The position numbers were made by a program, and so were the translations under genes. Source: Desulfovibrio psychrotolerans (GTDB lineage: Bacteria; Desulfobacterota; Desulfovibrionia; Desulfovibrionales; Desulfovibrionaceae). Taken from it: a DNA stretch of 35,828 nt. The notes under the pieces are model-generated. The model was not told the DNA's origin. It was given only the letters and a program-made list of their open reading frames with translations, and made no database searches. The stretch spans positions 1 to 35,828 of the forward strand of contig NZ_BLVP01000033.1 in the NCBI RefSeq assembly GCF_013340305.1, read 5' to 3'. Below are positions 24,148 to 34,300 of this stretch, piece after piece (position 1 is the first letter of the stretch; each line of letters starts with the position of its first letter).

Positions 24148-26188
24148 CAGGGAGTGTTCTCCTTGTGGCGGTGGGGGAGGCAAGCTTGTCGCACGGGGCT
24201 GCGCAGGTGACAACAGTGCCTCCCTGCGGTGCGTCCTCAATAGTCAGCTTGGCGTGGATAACATCGGCCCGGTGGGCCATAATGCCAAGGCCAAGCCCTC
24301 CCATCCGGGTGCCCTTCCGTGCGGAGGCCGTACGGCCTATGCCGTCGTCGCAAACGGTCAGGGTCACGCCGTCCTGGGCGGGGCAACGCAGCTTCACGCG
24401 GATTGTCTGTGCCTGTGCGTGTTTGGCCGCGTTGGTCAGTGCCTCCTGCGCAATGCGGTACAGCGTGCGCATGTTGGGATTGGTGCATTGCCCGCAGTAC
24501 CGGCGCATTTCGAACCGTACGTTTATGCCCGTATCCTTGGCAATGCGCCGGGCCAGGTCGTCCAGCGAGGGGCCGGGCATGGCGGGGTCGTGTTCTACGG
24601 GCCAGAGACCGCGCGAGGTGCGGTAGGCGTCGTCGGTAGAGGCGTCCAGCAGGGCCACAAGGCTGGCCATGGTCGTGGCATCGTCCGTTCCGGCAAGCCG
24701 CTTGTTCAGGATGGATGCGCGCAGCCGGGCTCCGGTGAGTTTCTGGCACAGGCCGTCGTGCAGTTCGTGGCTTATGCGCCTGCGTTCATCCTCGCTGATG
24801 TTTATCACTTCCTGTTCAAGCCGGTTGCGCTCTTCCATCTCGGCCATGAGTGACCGGTTCTTGCGCTCCAGCTCCTCGGAGAGCTTTCCCACGGATATAA
24901 ACGCATGGGTGAAGCGCTTGGCCAGGGCCAGCGATTGCGTAACAACCAGAAAGAGTATGCCGAATTGTATCAGGTAGGGCGTGTTGATGAGCTTGGCGTG
25001 AGAGAGTCCGTCGTTCAGGCTGGCGAGCAGGGATACCCCGCTGCCGAGCAGCAGCAACCCTGCTCCGCTCATTCCGCGCCGTGTGCAGACGAACAGGCGC
25101 ACGACGTAATAGATGGCGCAGCCCAGCCCGACAAAAATGCTGAACGCGATGTATTGGGAGACGCGGTAGTCCGGCGCGGTCAACAGCAGCAGAAAGAATA
25201 CCGCAAGGCGAAGGTCAACCAGATAGCGGATGGCGGGGTGGAAGACCTTCGGGTAGAGCGAGTAGTAAAACCGGAAGAGCATGGGAGCGCAGGCCATATA
25301 GAAAAACAGGGGGACGTATTCGGACCAAGGGGGCGGCAGGGCCGGAAGGAATCGGTTGATGGCCCAGAAAGACGTGTTGGAAGACATGCAGTAACACAGC
25401 ATGCACAGGCAGAAACCGCTAAAGTATCCCGCCGAAACCTGCATCCGGTCCAGATGGAACAGGAAGAGGTGGTACAGCAGCGTAATCAGCAGGCAACCGG
25501 CGAAGAAATAAGAAAAGGTCCAGATTCTGTCGCGTTCGGCTTCCAGCGGGCCGGGCAGGGCAAGCCGCAGCCCCTCCGGCACGCCGCCGGCGCGGAAATG
25601 GTGGTTGGAAATCTGGAGCACGAGTTCCAGATCCTCCCCTTCAGGGGCGATGCGGGCCAGCACCAGCGATCGCAGAGGCGTCTCGCTGTCTGCATCCGTG
25701 CCCACAATGCCGCTGCCCGCCACGAGCTGCCCGTTGGCCCACAACCGGTAAGCCATGGGAATGTCAAAGAGCCGCAATGTAAGCGTGTCCGCCTCCGGCC
25801 AGAGGCGCAGCCGCAGCCGCAGGGTTGCCTGCCCTGTGCCGCCCAGCGTTTCACCATTTACGAGCATCCCCCTCCATGTGCCGGGCAGCGAAATCAGGCC
25901 CGACGGTGAAGGGGCGGTGCTTGCAGCAAAATCCTGCGGCGTCAGCAGGCGGTTCCAGTAGAATTCCCATGCACCGTCCAGCCGGGCGGGTCCCATGGTC
26001 GCCGGATCAAACCCGCGCAGATCCAGCACGCCGTTATCGGCCCGCAGGCCATCTGCCGCCGCCCTGTCGCTCGGCAGCAGGAGAAAGGCGGCCGCAAGCA
26101 GCAGCACCGCCACAAACGGCGGAACGGGGTGGAATGCCCGGCCCATCCGGAGCGGAAAGGAAGGGCGCGGTGTGTTTCTGTTCATCAT
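24134..26188 (-). CDS. 7TM-DISM membrane sensor histidine kinase (HisKA_3)
   Basis: A 684-residue inner-membrane kinase. After an N-terminal hydrophobic signal/anchor (PPFVAVLLLAAAFLLLP) comes a periplasmic jelly-roll domain of the 7TMR-DISMED2 type (about 45-190; LDGAWEFYWNRLLTPQDF, LPGTWRG). Seven hydrophobic helices follow (about 200-410; e.g. FSYFFAGCLLITLLYHLFLF). A coiled coil leads into the HisKA_3 box with phosphoacceptor His in RRRISHELHDGLCQKL, then HATPase with EALTNAAKHA, CDDGIGR and GGLGLGIMAHRA. The DISMED2 domain is thought to bind carbohydrate-like ligands in other proteins; the ligand here is unknown. I chose the ATG at 26188 (tandem ATGATG); the open frame continues to 26230 without a good binding site. 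Partner: the NarL-type regulator overlapping its 3' end. Confidence 0.85.
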   Translation of the reverse strand: MMNRNTPRPSFPLRMGRAFHPVPPFVAVLLLAAAFLLLPSDRAAADGLRADNGVLDLRGFDPATMGPARLDGAWEFYWNRLLTPQDFAASTAPSPSGLISLPGTWRGMLVNGETLGGTGQATLRLRLRLWPEADTLTLRLFDIPMAYRLWANGQLVAGSGIVGTDADSETPLRSLVLARIAPEGEDLELVLQISNHHFRAGGVPEGLRLALPGPLEAERDRIWTFSYFFAGCLLITLLYHLFLFHLDRMQVSAGYFSGFCLCMLCYCMSSNTSFWAINRFLPALPPPWSEYVPLFFYMACAPMLFRFYYSLYPKVFHPAIRYLVDLRLAVFFLLLLTAPDYRVSQYIAFSIFVGLGCAIYYVVRLFVCTRRGMSGAGLLLLGSGVSLLASLNDGLSHAKLINTPYLIQFGILFLVVTQSLALAKRFTHAFISVGKLSEELERKNRSLMAEMEERNRLEQEVINISEDERRRISHELHDGLCQKLTGARLRASILNKRLAGTDDATTMASLVALLDASTDDAYRTSRGLWPVEHDPAMPGPSLDDLARRIAKDTGINVRFEMRRYCGQCTNPNMRTLYRIAQEALTNAAKHAQAQTIRVKLRCPAQDGVTLTVCDDGIGRTASARKGTRMGGLGLGIMAHRADVIHAKLTIEDAPQGGTVVTCAAPCDKLASPTATRRTLPDASR

Positions 26189-26287
26189 AGGTCCGTGGGG
26201 GTGGAATGAGGCGCGCGCTCCATGCGACATGGCGGACCATATATGCGGCGGGGTGATCTTTCAACCCTCCCAACATGTTCCGGACAA

Positions 26288-26350
26288 ACAGACCGGACTG
26301 ACAGACCGGCACTCACAGATCGTCACAGGCAGGTCGTCACAAACAGACCA
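26288..26350. repeat. Short direct repeats between the autotransporter and the kinase gene
   Basis: ACAGACCGG appears at 26288-26296 and 26301-26309 (13 bases apart), then the variants ACAGATCG (26315-26322) and ACAGACCA (26343-26350), with spacing near one or multiple helical turns plus a few bases. They lie in the 252-base gap upstream of the kinase gene and could be regulator binding sites for the kinase-regulator unit. Confidence 0.4.
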
Positions 26351-26440
26351 TCATGGCAGTGCTGAGGGGCTCTGCCAAGAACCATGCGCAGCGAGCCCCC
26401 CGGTGCAAGGCCTCATCAGAACCGCAGAGTATTTCTGCGT

Positions 26441-28693
26441 TTAGAATTCGTACTTGAACTGCAAACTGCCGGTCAGGCCCTCACGCTTCCCAACAGAGTT
26501 TTGTACGCCAAGGTCAAAGGACACAGGCACCGATGCCGAAGGCGTGTACACGAGCCCCAGTTCACCGGTGCCGGTATCGCCACCCATGGACGGGGCCTTC
26601 ATGGCATACCCGTTGGTGCTGGCGCGGGCCGTGCCGTCAAACTCCCGCTCATAGGCCGCGCCTATGTAGGGGGAGAGATATTCATTCACCATGTAGCTTA
26701 CGCGCGAACCAAGACGCAGACGGCTGGAGTCCACATCCTTAAAGTCGATGGGGTCGCCGGTAGAGAGCGTCACGGAGTCGCCTTCCTGCCGTGTCCAGAA
26801 GTATTTGGCGTAGAGGTCAAGCGAGGCATCCTCCGCTATGTTCCACACATAGCCGGTTCCCAGATGCAGCCCGTAATACTTGGAGGAAGAATCGTATTCC
26901 GCGCTGCGCCCGGCGGCATTGCGCAGGTCAGAAGATTCGTATTCGTTGTACAGGCCGCCTCCCCTGCCCGAGGCTTCAACATAAATATGGCCGGGGCCGG
27001 TATTGGCTAAATCCATACGGCCAAGAATGCCGCCGCCAAGGTAACGGGTGTTGCCGTCTCCTTCCACCGAAGCGGCATTGCTGAACGAGTTGTAGGTAGA
27101 ATACGAACCGTAGCCGTATTCAACAAACGGCCCCACTGTCAGGCGGCCGGACGGTGTATCGGCCCCCCACGACAGACCGGCCATCAGGGACACACTGTGC
27201 ATATCCACATGCGAGCCGGTATTATGCCGCACGGAGCCACCGGAAAGCGCACCAAACCCGACGGGAGCACCGCCACCGCCCGCTCCTCCGGCCTTGGCCG
27301 CTGCAACGGCAGAATCCATGCCCTGCGCTGCGGCCACGTCCGCCCCCTGCATTACCGCGCCCATGCCGGAAACAAAACCTTCCGAAAGCGCCTTGCTCTG
27401 CTCGTTCACTGTGGGCGTGGTTCCGGCGGATACCGTGGCCAACAGCTTGTTGCTTTCGGTTGTGAGGTCAAAGTTGTATTTCAGGGTCACGCCCTGCATG
27501 CCGGTGCCGCTCGCACTGGAGTTGAGCCCGCTGTTCGTGACCAGCGTTCCGGCGTCAATGAGCGTTATGGTGTCACCGGCCTGCAGGGGCGAAGAGCTGC
27601 CCTCAATGCCCACATTAACGGTGGAAGACCGCCCCGAGCTGCCGGTCAGGTCTGCCGTGCCGGTCACTGTCAGCACCGTATCGCCTGCGGACACGGTGGA
27701 AGGCAGATAGAAGTTCAGATACTGAAAATTATAAACATCTTTGACTGTTAGTCCGGTGGTTTTTACATTCAGGCTATTGCCGCTGAAAGCATCAGTAACC
27801 CCATCGCCTGCCGCACCCCCGTAAAGCCTTGCGTTTGTCAAAACCGGGGAACCACTGATGGTCACAGTATTACCTGTGGCCTGTCCTGTACTCCCATCGG
27901 CCCACCCGCCGTAAACCCACCCGGAGACAGAACCACCACTGATGGTAACGGTATTGTTTATGGCATCTGCTCTGCCATATTTTGCAGTGACATACCCTCC
28001 GTAAACATCCCCGAAGACAGAGCCACCGTTGATGGTAACGGTATTGCCGGAGGCAGAATGTGTTCCCGGGAGATACATAGACGATACAAACCCGCCACCA
28101 ATATTATTTAGGGAACCGTTGTTGAGGGTAACGCTATTGCCGGAAGCCGTGGCGGTAGCCGGTCCGGCCATGCCGCCCAAATAGGCAAAGCCACCAAATG
28201 CGGAACTCGCTGTCCCCCCGTTGATGGTCACCGTATTATCAGAAGCCGTCATTGACCAAGGGTTTACACTCCTGGCGTATCCACCATATATATCAAGATT
28301 AGTGTTACCCGCAAATGCAGATCCGATTGTTACTGTATTATCGCTTGATGATACGTTGCCACTGGTTTCATTTCCATTATGATACCCCCCGTATATTCCG
28401 AAATCTACAACGCCGCCATTGATATTAACGGTATTACCATATGAATAAATATTATTCTTATGTACTTCTATATTATTTGTTCCGCCCATGCTTATAGGCC
28501 CATCCAAAAATGGAGCATTTCCTATAACATCTTTATAATTTGAAGTGTAATTCACGGTAGCAGCAAGACTATGCTGCGGAAGCACAAGTACCAATCCAAG
28601 AGAAGCTACGGCAATACACAGCATAACAATACGAGGCAGTGACGACAAGTTTATGCCGTGCAATAACCCAGTCATCTTTCTGAAAAAATCCAT
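26441..28693 (-). CDS. Type Va autotransporter with repetitive passenger
   Basis: A 750-residue classical autotransporter. A long N-terminal signal region (MDFFRKMTGLLHGINLSSLP, then the hydrophobic IVMLCIAVASLGLVLVLP) ends near HSLAA (about 44). The passenger (about 45-330) is made of roughly eight imperfect repeats of 30-45 residues, each built on (N/D)NTVTI-GG-(V/I)YGG, a beta-helix-like pattern. A Gly-rich linker and helix (about 430-480) precede the C-terminal beta-barrel domain (about 485-750; GPFVEYGYGSYSTYNSF, RLRLGSRVSYM, final LQFKYEF ending in Phe as usual for BAM substrates). No protease or lipase motif is seen, so it is probably an adhesin-like surface protein. TGGAGC precedes the start. 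The passenger-coding DNA is clearly AT-richer than the barrel-coding DNA. A small hairpin, CGCAGA/TCTGCG (26423-26439), is just past the stop. Confidence 0.88.
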   Translation of the reverse strand: MDFFRKMTGLLHGINLSSLPRIVMLCIAVASLGLVLVLPQHSLAATVNYTSNYKDVIGNAPFLDGPISMGGTNNIEVHKNNIYSYGNTVNINGGVVDFGIYGGYHNGNETSGNVSSSDNTVTIGSAFAGNTNLDIYGGYARSVNPWSMTASDNTVTINGGTASSAFGGFAYLGGMAGPATATASGNSVTLNNGSLNNIGGGFVSSMYLPGTHSASGNTVTINGGSVFGDVYGGYVTAKYGRADAINNTVTISGGSVSGWVYGGWADGSTGQATGNTVTISGSPVLTNARLYGGAAGDGVTDAFSGNSLNVKTTGLTVKDVYNFQYLNFYLPSTVSAGDTVLTVTGTADLTGSSGRSSTVNVGIEGSSSPLQAGDTITLIDAGTLVTNSGLNSSASGTGMQGVTLKYNFDLTTESNKLLATVSAGTTPTVNEQSKALSEGFVSGMGAVMQGADVAAAQGMDSAVAAAKAGGAGGGGAPVGFGALSGGSVRHNTGSHVDMHSVSLMAGLSWGADTPSGRLTVGPFVEYGYGSYSTYNSFSNAASVEGDGNTRYLGGGILGRMDLANTGPGHIYVEASGRGGGLYNEYESSDLRNAAGRSAEYDSSSKYYGLHLGTGYVWNIAEDASLDLYAKYFWTRQEGDSVTLSTGDPIDFKDVDSSRLRLGSRVSYMVNEYLSPYIGAAYEREFDGTARASTNGYAMKAPSMGGDTGTGELGLVYTPSASVPVSFDLGVQNSVGKREGLTGSLQFKYEF

Positions 28694-28739
28694 TTCATGC
28701 TCCAGATACTTTCTTTGATTTCTCTATCTACACTTTCGG

Positions 28740-28752
28740 GTACATAGTGTAC
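28740..28752. promoter_or_regulatory. Palindrome upstream of the autotransporter
   Basis: GTACA-TAG-TGTAC is a perfect inverted repeat 46 bases upstream of the autotransporter start, a position suited to an operator overlapping its promoter. I do not see a confident -35/-10 pair around it. Confidence 0.4.
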
Positions 28753-29162
28753 GCTTTGCATGCAGTTGAAGCGACACTGGCCAGTCAAGAAAAGCCTTTA
28801 CCCGGATCTAGGCAGCCTCAGCCTGCGGCACGGTAATGTCGAGACAGGAAAAATAAGACGAACAACGCACCAGCCCGCCGATGGAACATGGACAATCAAC
28901 GGAGCCTGTCCGGCATGACTAATTCCCCGGGATGCGCTGAAGGTCGACTCGCAGCCCTGTATCCCTGCGTGCATGGATAGTTTTGCAACCCTCTTAATCC
29001 ATTCATCACTTTCCGTCTGTCCGGGAAAACACGTACAGAGGCAACTCGGCAGGTACGTTGAAAGATAGACTCCGCCGCATGTGCCGCTTGCCATTCCAAG
29101 AACTGCAGGACTCATCGTATGCAAATGGTCGTACGCTGCGGTCCGGTGCTGATAGAGCAAGT

Positions 29163-29172
29163 GGGGGGGGGG
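29163..29172 (+). repeat. Run of ten G residues
   Basis: A homopolymeric G10 lies about 240 bases upstream of the tpsB start, outside any supported coding region. Such runs are prone to slippage and, when near promoters of surface-protein genes in other bacteria, can cause phase variation. Confidence 0.85.
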
Positions 29173-29319
29173 CTGAAGCCGAAGACGATGCTTTGCATGT
29201 CCCCGTATCTCGCACTCTTTCTTTTCATGAAGACTCTATGGCTTCCCGTACAATAATCAGTTTGACCAATTTTTTATCAGCCACAGCGACACATGCTGAT
29301 GCACATGCCGATATTTAGA

Positions 29320-29348
29320 TTGACACGCCGATAACCTTACAGTAACGG
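29320..29348 (+). promoter_or_regulatory. Possible sigma70 promoter of the tps operon
   Basis: TTGACA (29320-29325, perfect -35) is followed after 17 bases by TAACGG (29343-29348, weak -10, three of six). Start would be about 29355, 55 bases before tpsB. Confidence 0.3.
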
Positions 29349-29409
29349 ATGGGCGGGGGTAAACGCTCTGATCGACGCCTCGTGGGGACACACGAATTGG
29401 GGAGTCGGG

Positions 29410-31149
29410 ATGAGAGTTGGATTGTTGTTGCCATGCAGTGTCATGGCGTTCTTGTTGTTTGTGTATTTTCCTGCCACGGTGCTTGCCGATCCGGCACAAG
29501 AGATTCTTCGCCAGCAGAATCAGATCATCCAGCAGGAAGAGCAGCGCCGCCAGCACCGCGAAAGCGAAATTCGGCAGCGCCGCGAGAATCCGCCTGAGCC
29601 GTTGCAGCTGCCTGAGCCTGCGCCAGCGCCCGTTACGGGAGAGGCTGCCGTATGCTTTGGTGTGCAGTCCATTGTGCTGGAGGGTGTAACGCTGCTTTCT
29701 GCCGCCGAGCAGGATGCGTTGCTTGCCCCGTACAGGGAGCAGTGCCTTTCGCTGGATGACATGCACGCCTTGGTGCGCGATATTACCAATGCCTACGTGG
29801 ACAAAGGCTACGTTGCCGCACGTGCTTTTTTGCCGGAGCAGGATCTTTCCGGCGGAGTGCTGCACATTGCCGTTGTTGAAGGGTTTGTTGAAGGGCTGAT
29901 CCTCAACGACGGATCGGGGCTGCAACAGAACCAGCTGCGTACTGCTTTTCCCGGTCTTGCGGGCTATCCGCTCAATCTGCGCGATCTGGAACAGGGGCTG
30001 GACCAGATGAACCGGCTGCCCTCCAACGATGCCCGCATGCGGCTGGAGCCGGGAGCAGCGCCGGGGGGAAGTGTTGTTCATATTGAAAACGCTCCGAAAA
30101 AACGCTGGCGGGTTGGGAGCGGGCTTGCCAACAACGGACAGGACACCACCGGGCGCGACCTCTACACCCTGTCTTTTGAAAAAGACAACCTCATCGGGCT
30201 GAACGACCAGTTCTCTTTCCACCACAGTGCGGACGCGCGCGCCATAGGCGGCACGTCACCGCGCAGTTCGAGCGTGTCCGGATACATGTCTGTGCCCTAC
30301 GGCTACTGGACGGTATACGGCAGCCTCAGTTCCTACACATACGCCACCACCTTGCAGGGTCTGACCGGGCAATACACCTCGTCCGGCGAAACCGTTACCA
30401 CTTCGCTGGGAGTGGACCGCGTGGTGCACCGCGATGCCGCGAGCAAGACCATTGCCGGGGTGTCTCTCACCAAGCGCGAAGTGGCCAACTTCATAGACGA
30501 AGTTAAGCTCAAGCTCAGCAGCTACGATCTGGCCACAGCCACGCTGCGTCTTCAGCATTCGCGGCGCGTGGGTCAGTCTGTTCTTTCGCTGGGTGCGGAA
30601 TATCATCACGGAATGGCCACACTGGGTGCGGAGCGCAATCCTTATCATCTCAGCGGGATACCGGACACGGAATACGACAGGTACGTTGCCACGGCGTCTG
30701 CCTCTGTTCCTCTTACCCCCATTGCGCAAAGCCTTGCGCTGCGTTCTTCGCTCTACGCGCAGTACTCGCCCAGCACGCTCTACGGAGCGGAGCAGATATC
30801 CGTGGGCGGGCTCTACACGGTGCGCGGCTTTCACGATGAAAGCGTAAGCGCGAACATGGGCGGTTACATGCGCAACGAGCTGGGATGGGGAGCAGCCGTG
30901 CCGGAGTACATGGGCCTGAACAAGGCTTTTTCTGCTGTGCAGCCCTATCTGTTTTACGACGCGGGCTACGTGCCCCCCCTTACCGACCGCGAGCGCGACA
31001 GGGGCATGCTGCAGGGAACAGGCATAGGCGTCCGCCTGCAAGGGGATATCGCCTCGATTGAACTGATGACCGGCAAGCCCGTGGGCAGGCCCGCATCCAT
31101 CCGCAGAGACCCGTGGACCACCTATGCATCCATCAAATTTACCTTCTAG
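29410..31149 (+). CDS. TpsB outer-membrane transporter (FhaC/ShlB family)
   Basis: A 579-residue two-partner secretion transporter that exports the TpsA encoded next. The signal peptide ends near PATVLADP (about 28). A Gln/Arg/Glu-rich helical linker follows (LRQQNQIIQQEEQRRQ). The POTRA domain at about 75-155 has FGVQSIVLEGVTLLSAAEQD, NAYVDKGYVAARAFLPEQ and GVLHIAVVEGFVEGL. The C-terminal beta-barrel (about 215-579) has the conserved VRGFHDESVSANMGGY motif of the Omp85/TpsB loop 6 and ends in ASIKFTF. The ATG follows GGGGAGTCGG. It precedes tpsA by 212 bases. Confidence 0.93.
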   Translation: MRVGLLLPCSVMAFLLFVYFPATVLADPAQEILRQQNQIIQQEEQRRQHRESEIRQRRENPPEPLQLPEPAPAPVTGEAAVCFGVQSIVLEGVTLLSAAEQDALLAPYREQCLSLDDMHALVRDITNAYVDKGYVAARAFLPEQDLSGGVLHIAVVEGFVEGLILNDGSGLQQNQLRTAFPGLAGYPLNLRDLEQGLDQMNRLPSNDARMRLEPGAAPGGSVVHIENAPKKRWRVGSGLANNGQDTTGRDLYTLSFEKDNLIGLNDQFSFHHSADARAIGGTSPRSSSVSGYMSVPYGYWTVYGSLSSYTYATTLQGLTGQYTSSGETVTTSLGVDRVVHRDAASKTIAGVSLTKREVANFIDEVKLKLSSYDLATATLRLQHSRRVGQSVLSLGAEYHHGMATLGAERNPYHLSGIPDTEYDRYVATASASVPLTPIAQSLALRSSLYAQYSPSTLYGAEQISVGGLYTVRGFHDESVSANMGGYMRNELGWGAAVPEYMGLNKAFSAVQPYLFYDAGYVPPLTDRERDRGMLQGTGIGVRLQGDIASIELMTGKPVGRPASIRRDPWTTYASIKFTF

Positions 31150-31361
31150 CCGGTTGGTGAAAATGACCATCCGGCGCGTTGCCGCGCTGTGTTCAGCGAT
31201 GCGCGTCTGCCTGAATCTGCTTTTCCGCAGGCAGGGGCTGGACATGCGGGCGCGGGATTGCACCACGTTTGAACGGCCCGCCCGGATGGCCTTTTCAGCC
31301 ACCGGCTATCTCTTGTGACGCCTGAGAACACGGACTTTTCAATCAGACAGGAAACACTGCC

Positions 31362-34300
31362 ATGATCATATCCGCACACACACCCCGTACGCCGCTTCTG
31401 GCCCTCTGCCATACGCTTCTGCTCGCGCTGCTCGTCTGCACGCTCATCCTTCCGTATCCCATTGCGGCAGCAGCCGCAGAGATAACGCCGGACCCTGCAG
31501 CACCGGCGGGGAATCGTCCCTCCATGGATGCCGCCTCCAACGGGGTGCCGGTGGTAAACATTGTGGCTCCTGTTTCCAGCGGGCTTTCCCACAACATGTT
31601 CCTTGATTTTAATGTCGGCACGCCCGGCGTTATCATCAACAACAGCAACACCCCCGGCATATCCAAGCTGGGTGGCGGGGTGATGGGCAATCCCAATTTC
31701 AGCGGCAGGCAGGCGAGCACCATTCTGAACGAGGTGACGAGCAACCGCCCCTCGTCCATTAACGGGTTTACGGAGATATTCGGCGGCAAGGCCGACTACA
31801 TTCTCGCCAATCCCAACGGCGTGAGCATAAACGGCGGCGGCTTTATAAACACCTCCCGCGCGGTGATAACAACCGGAACCCCGCAGATTGCGGGCGGCAC
31901 GCTGAACAGCATAGAGGTGCGCAGAGGCACCGTTGCCGTAGAGGGAGACGGGCTTAACGCACAGGGGGCGGATTCGTTTACCATTCTCAGCCGCGCAGCC
32001 ACCGTTGCGGCAGACCTGCATGCCAAGCAGTTGAACATAATCGCGGGCCGGAACAGCTATGCTCCCGCCACGAAGACAGCCACGCCGCTTGCCGAAGACC
32101 CGGCAGACGGCCCCGCCCCCGTCATTGCGGTTGATTCTTCCGTTCTCGGCGGCATGTACGCCGACAGGATAGTGCTTGTGGCCAACGAAAAGGGCGTGGG
32201 GGTTAACCTGCAGGGCGCGGTTAATGCGGACCATATGACCCTGCATGCCGACGGCAGGCTGACCTTCAGGCAGGTTCAGGCAGACACGGCGGCGGACATA
32301 ACCGCGGGCAGTGTGGACATAGCCGCGGGAAGCACGCTGGTATCCCGGAAGGATATAACAGTTCGGGCAGACACCATAGAAAACGCCGGACTGACCTACA
32401 GCGGCGGCAGCACCACCCTGCTGGCGGATTCCTCGCTCATCAACAGGGCAGGCAGCATTGTAGCCAAGGGCGACCTTACCCTTGGCGATGCCCAGACCAC
32501 CGCGCCCGGCACCGTGAACGTGGCCATTACTAACGAGGGGGGGCTTGTTCAGTCGCTGGAGGGCGATGTTTCCATCTCTGCGGGCACGTTTCTGAACAAG
32601 ATTGAACTGATCGACATTCAAAAGAAGCTGCTGAGCACACACCGTGTGCCGCGTTTTGATGGCAAGGATGCTGTTATCAGTTATATAGGAAAGACATGGG
32701 GGTCGCGCCCCGGCAATGCCCGTGGGCTTACCGAGACCACATACAAATATGAAGAATTTGTGGCGGATAAGTCGCCCACCCCGCAGGTTCTTGCAGGCGG
32801 CAACATGGTTGTGGATGCCGCCGTGATCACCAATGATCATGGCCTTATCGCCGCCAAGAAAGACATGGAACTGCGTGGGGGCACGTTGCAGAACAAGGGG
32901 TCTTCTGTCTCCTTCATCGAGCACACGGACCGCACGTACTACATTTACAAAGCGGGAAGCAGCGGCGGCAGCCCCTCCTATGCCACGCATGACGAGTATG
33001 AAACCATATCGTCCGTTCCGGCGGTTATTGCCGCAGGCGGTACGCTTACCGGCGACTTCACTGCCAGAATCGATAACGACACTATAAAGCATAATGCGGA
33101 CTACGAAGGCGTTGTCTCGTCTTCCGACGGGCCGGGATTGCCCCCCGGTGAAGCAGGAGGACGTGTGGATACCGCCGTTGCGGGGGTGGGGTCGTTGTTT
33201 ACAAAGGCTACTGCTCCGGGCAGGCAGTATGTGCTGGAGACCAACCCCCTCATTTCCAGCATGGGTACCTTTTTCGGCTCAGAGTATTTTCTCAGCCGCA
33301 TGGGCTGGGATTTGGATGCTCACCATCAAGAGCTGCTCGGCGATGCCTTTTTTGAAACCCAGATGGTGCGGCAGCAGCTTGCTGAACTGAACGCCCGCAG
33401 TCTTACGGCTTCCTTCGATCAGCCGGACGCGGACATGATGATTGCCCTTATGGAAAACGCCCTTGCCGCTGGCACTTCGCTTAATCTTACGGTGGGCATT
33501 GAGCTTACGCATGAGCAGCTTGCCGCGCTGGATAAGGATATTGTCTGGCTGGTGGAGCAGGAATACGAGGGGCAGACCGTGCTTGTGCCCAAGGTATATC
33601 TTGCCGATGCCTCCCGCGCCACGGTGGTGGGCAACGGGGCCAGAATAGCCGCCAAGGACGTGCGCCTGCAAACGGCCAATCTTTCCAGCAGCGGGGACAT
33701 AACCGGCACGGATGTGCGGATAACGGCAGACGAGGTGCAGAATCTGGGCGGCAGGCTGGAGGGCGCGGCCCTGCTGGTGGATGCTTCCGGCACCATTCTT
33801 AACCGGAGCGGGGCAATTCTCGGCACCGATGTGACCCTGAAGGCCGGGGCGGATGTCATTAGCGAAACGTCCAAGCGTACAGAGACCTTCAGGGCCGGTT
33901 CTGCAGAACAGCTTAATCAGGCGGCCACCATTGCCGCATCGGATTCTTTGTCCATTCAGGCCGGGAACAATATACGCATACATGCCGGGCAGCTTGCTGC
34001 GGGCGGCGATGCAACCCTTACCGCCGGGAAGGATGTGGAGATAGGTGCCGTGGGGCTGGGCGAAACCCTGCACACGGAAGAATGGCAGATGCAGCGCGTG
34101 CGCCAGAAGGGCAGCAACGTGGCCGTGGGGGGTGATTTGACAGTTGCGGCGGGGGGAGAAATTACCGTTGCGGGCAGCAGTATTCATGCCGGCAATGACA
34201 TGGCTCTGGAGGCAGAGGGAAACATAGCCATAGTCGCCACGCAAGATGTGTATTCTTCACAAACCGAATATTCGAGCAAGAAAACCTTCTTCGGCGGTGG

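Larger units (their letters stand above)
28694..29409. other. Divergent intergenic region between autotransporter and tpsB
   Basis: I find no gene in these 716 bases; open frames on either strand lack a start signal and family-like sequence. It contains the palindrome at 28740, a run of ten G (29163-29172) and a possible promoter for tpsB (29320-29348). Both flanking genes are surface-protein genes transcribed away from it, so it probably carries the control elements of both. Confidence 0.5.

Noticed and set aside
29058-29318. An 86-codon plus-strand frame spanning the G10 tract as a phase-variable gene
   Set aside because: The G run is in frame, but the start lacks a ribosome binding site and the translation has low complexity with no family features. 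The tract is better treated as intergenic.
31164-31318. A 51-codon plus-strand frame between tpsB and tpsA
   Set aside because: It has an Arg-rich sequence unlike known accessory proteins of these operons, a weak start context and no motif; it is more likely the untranslated gap.
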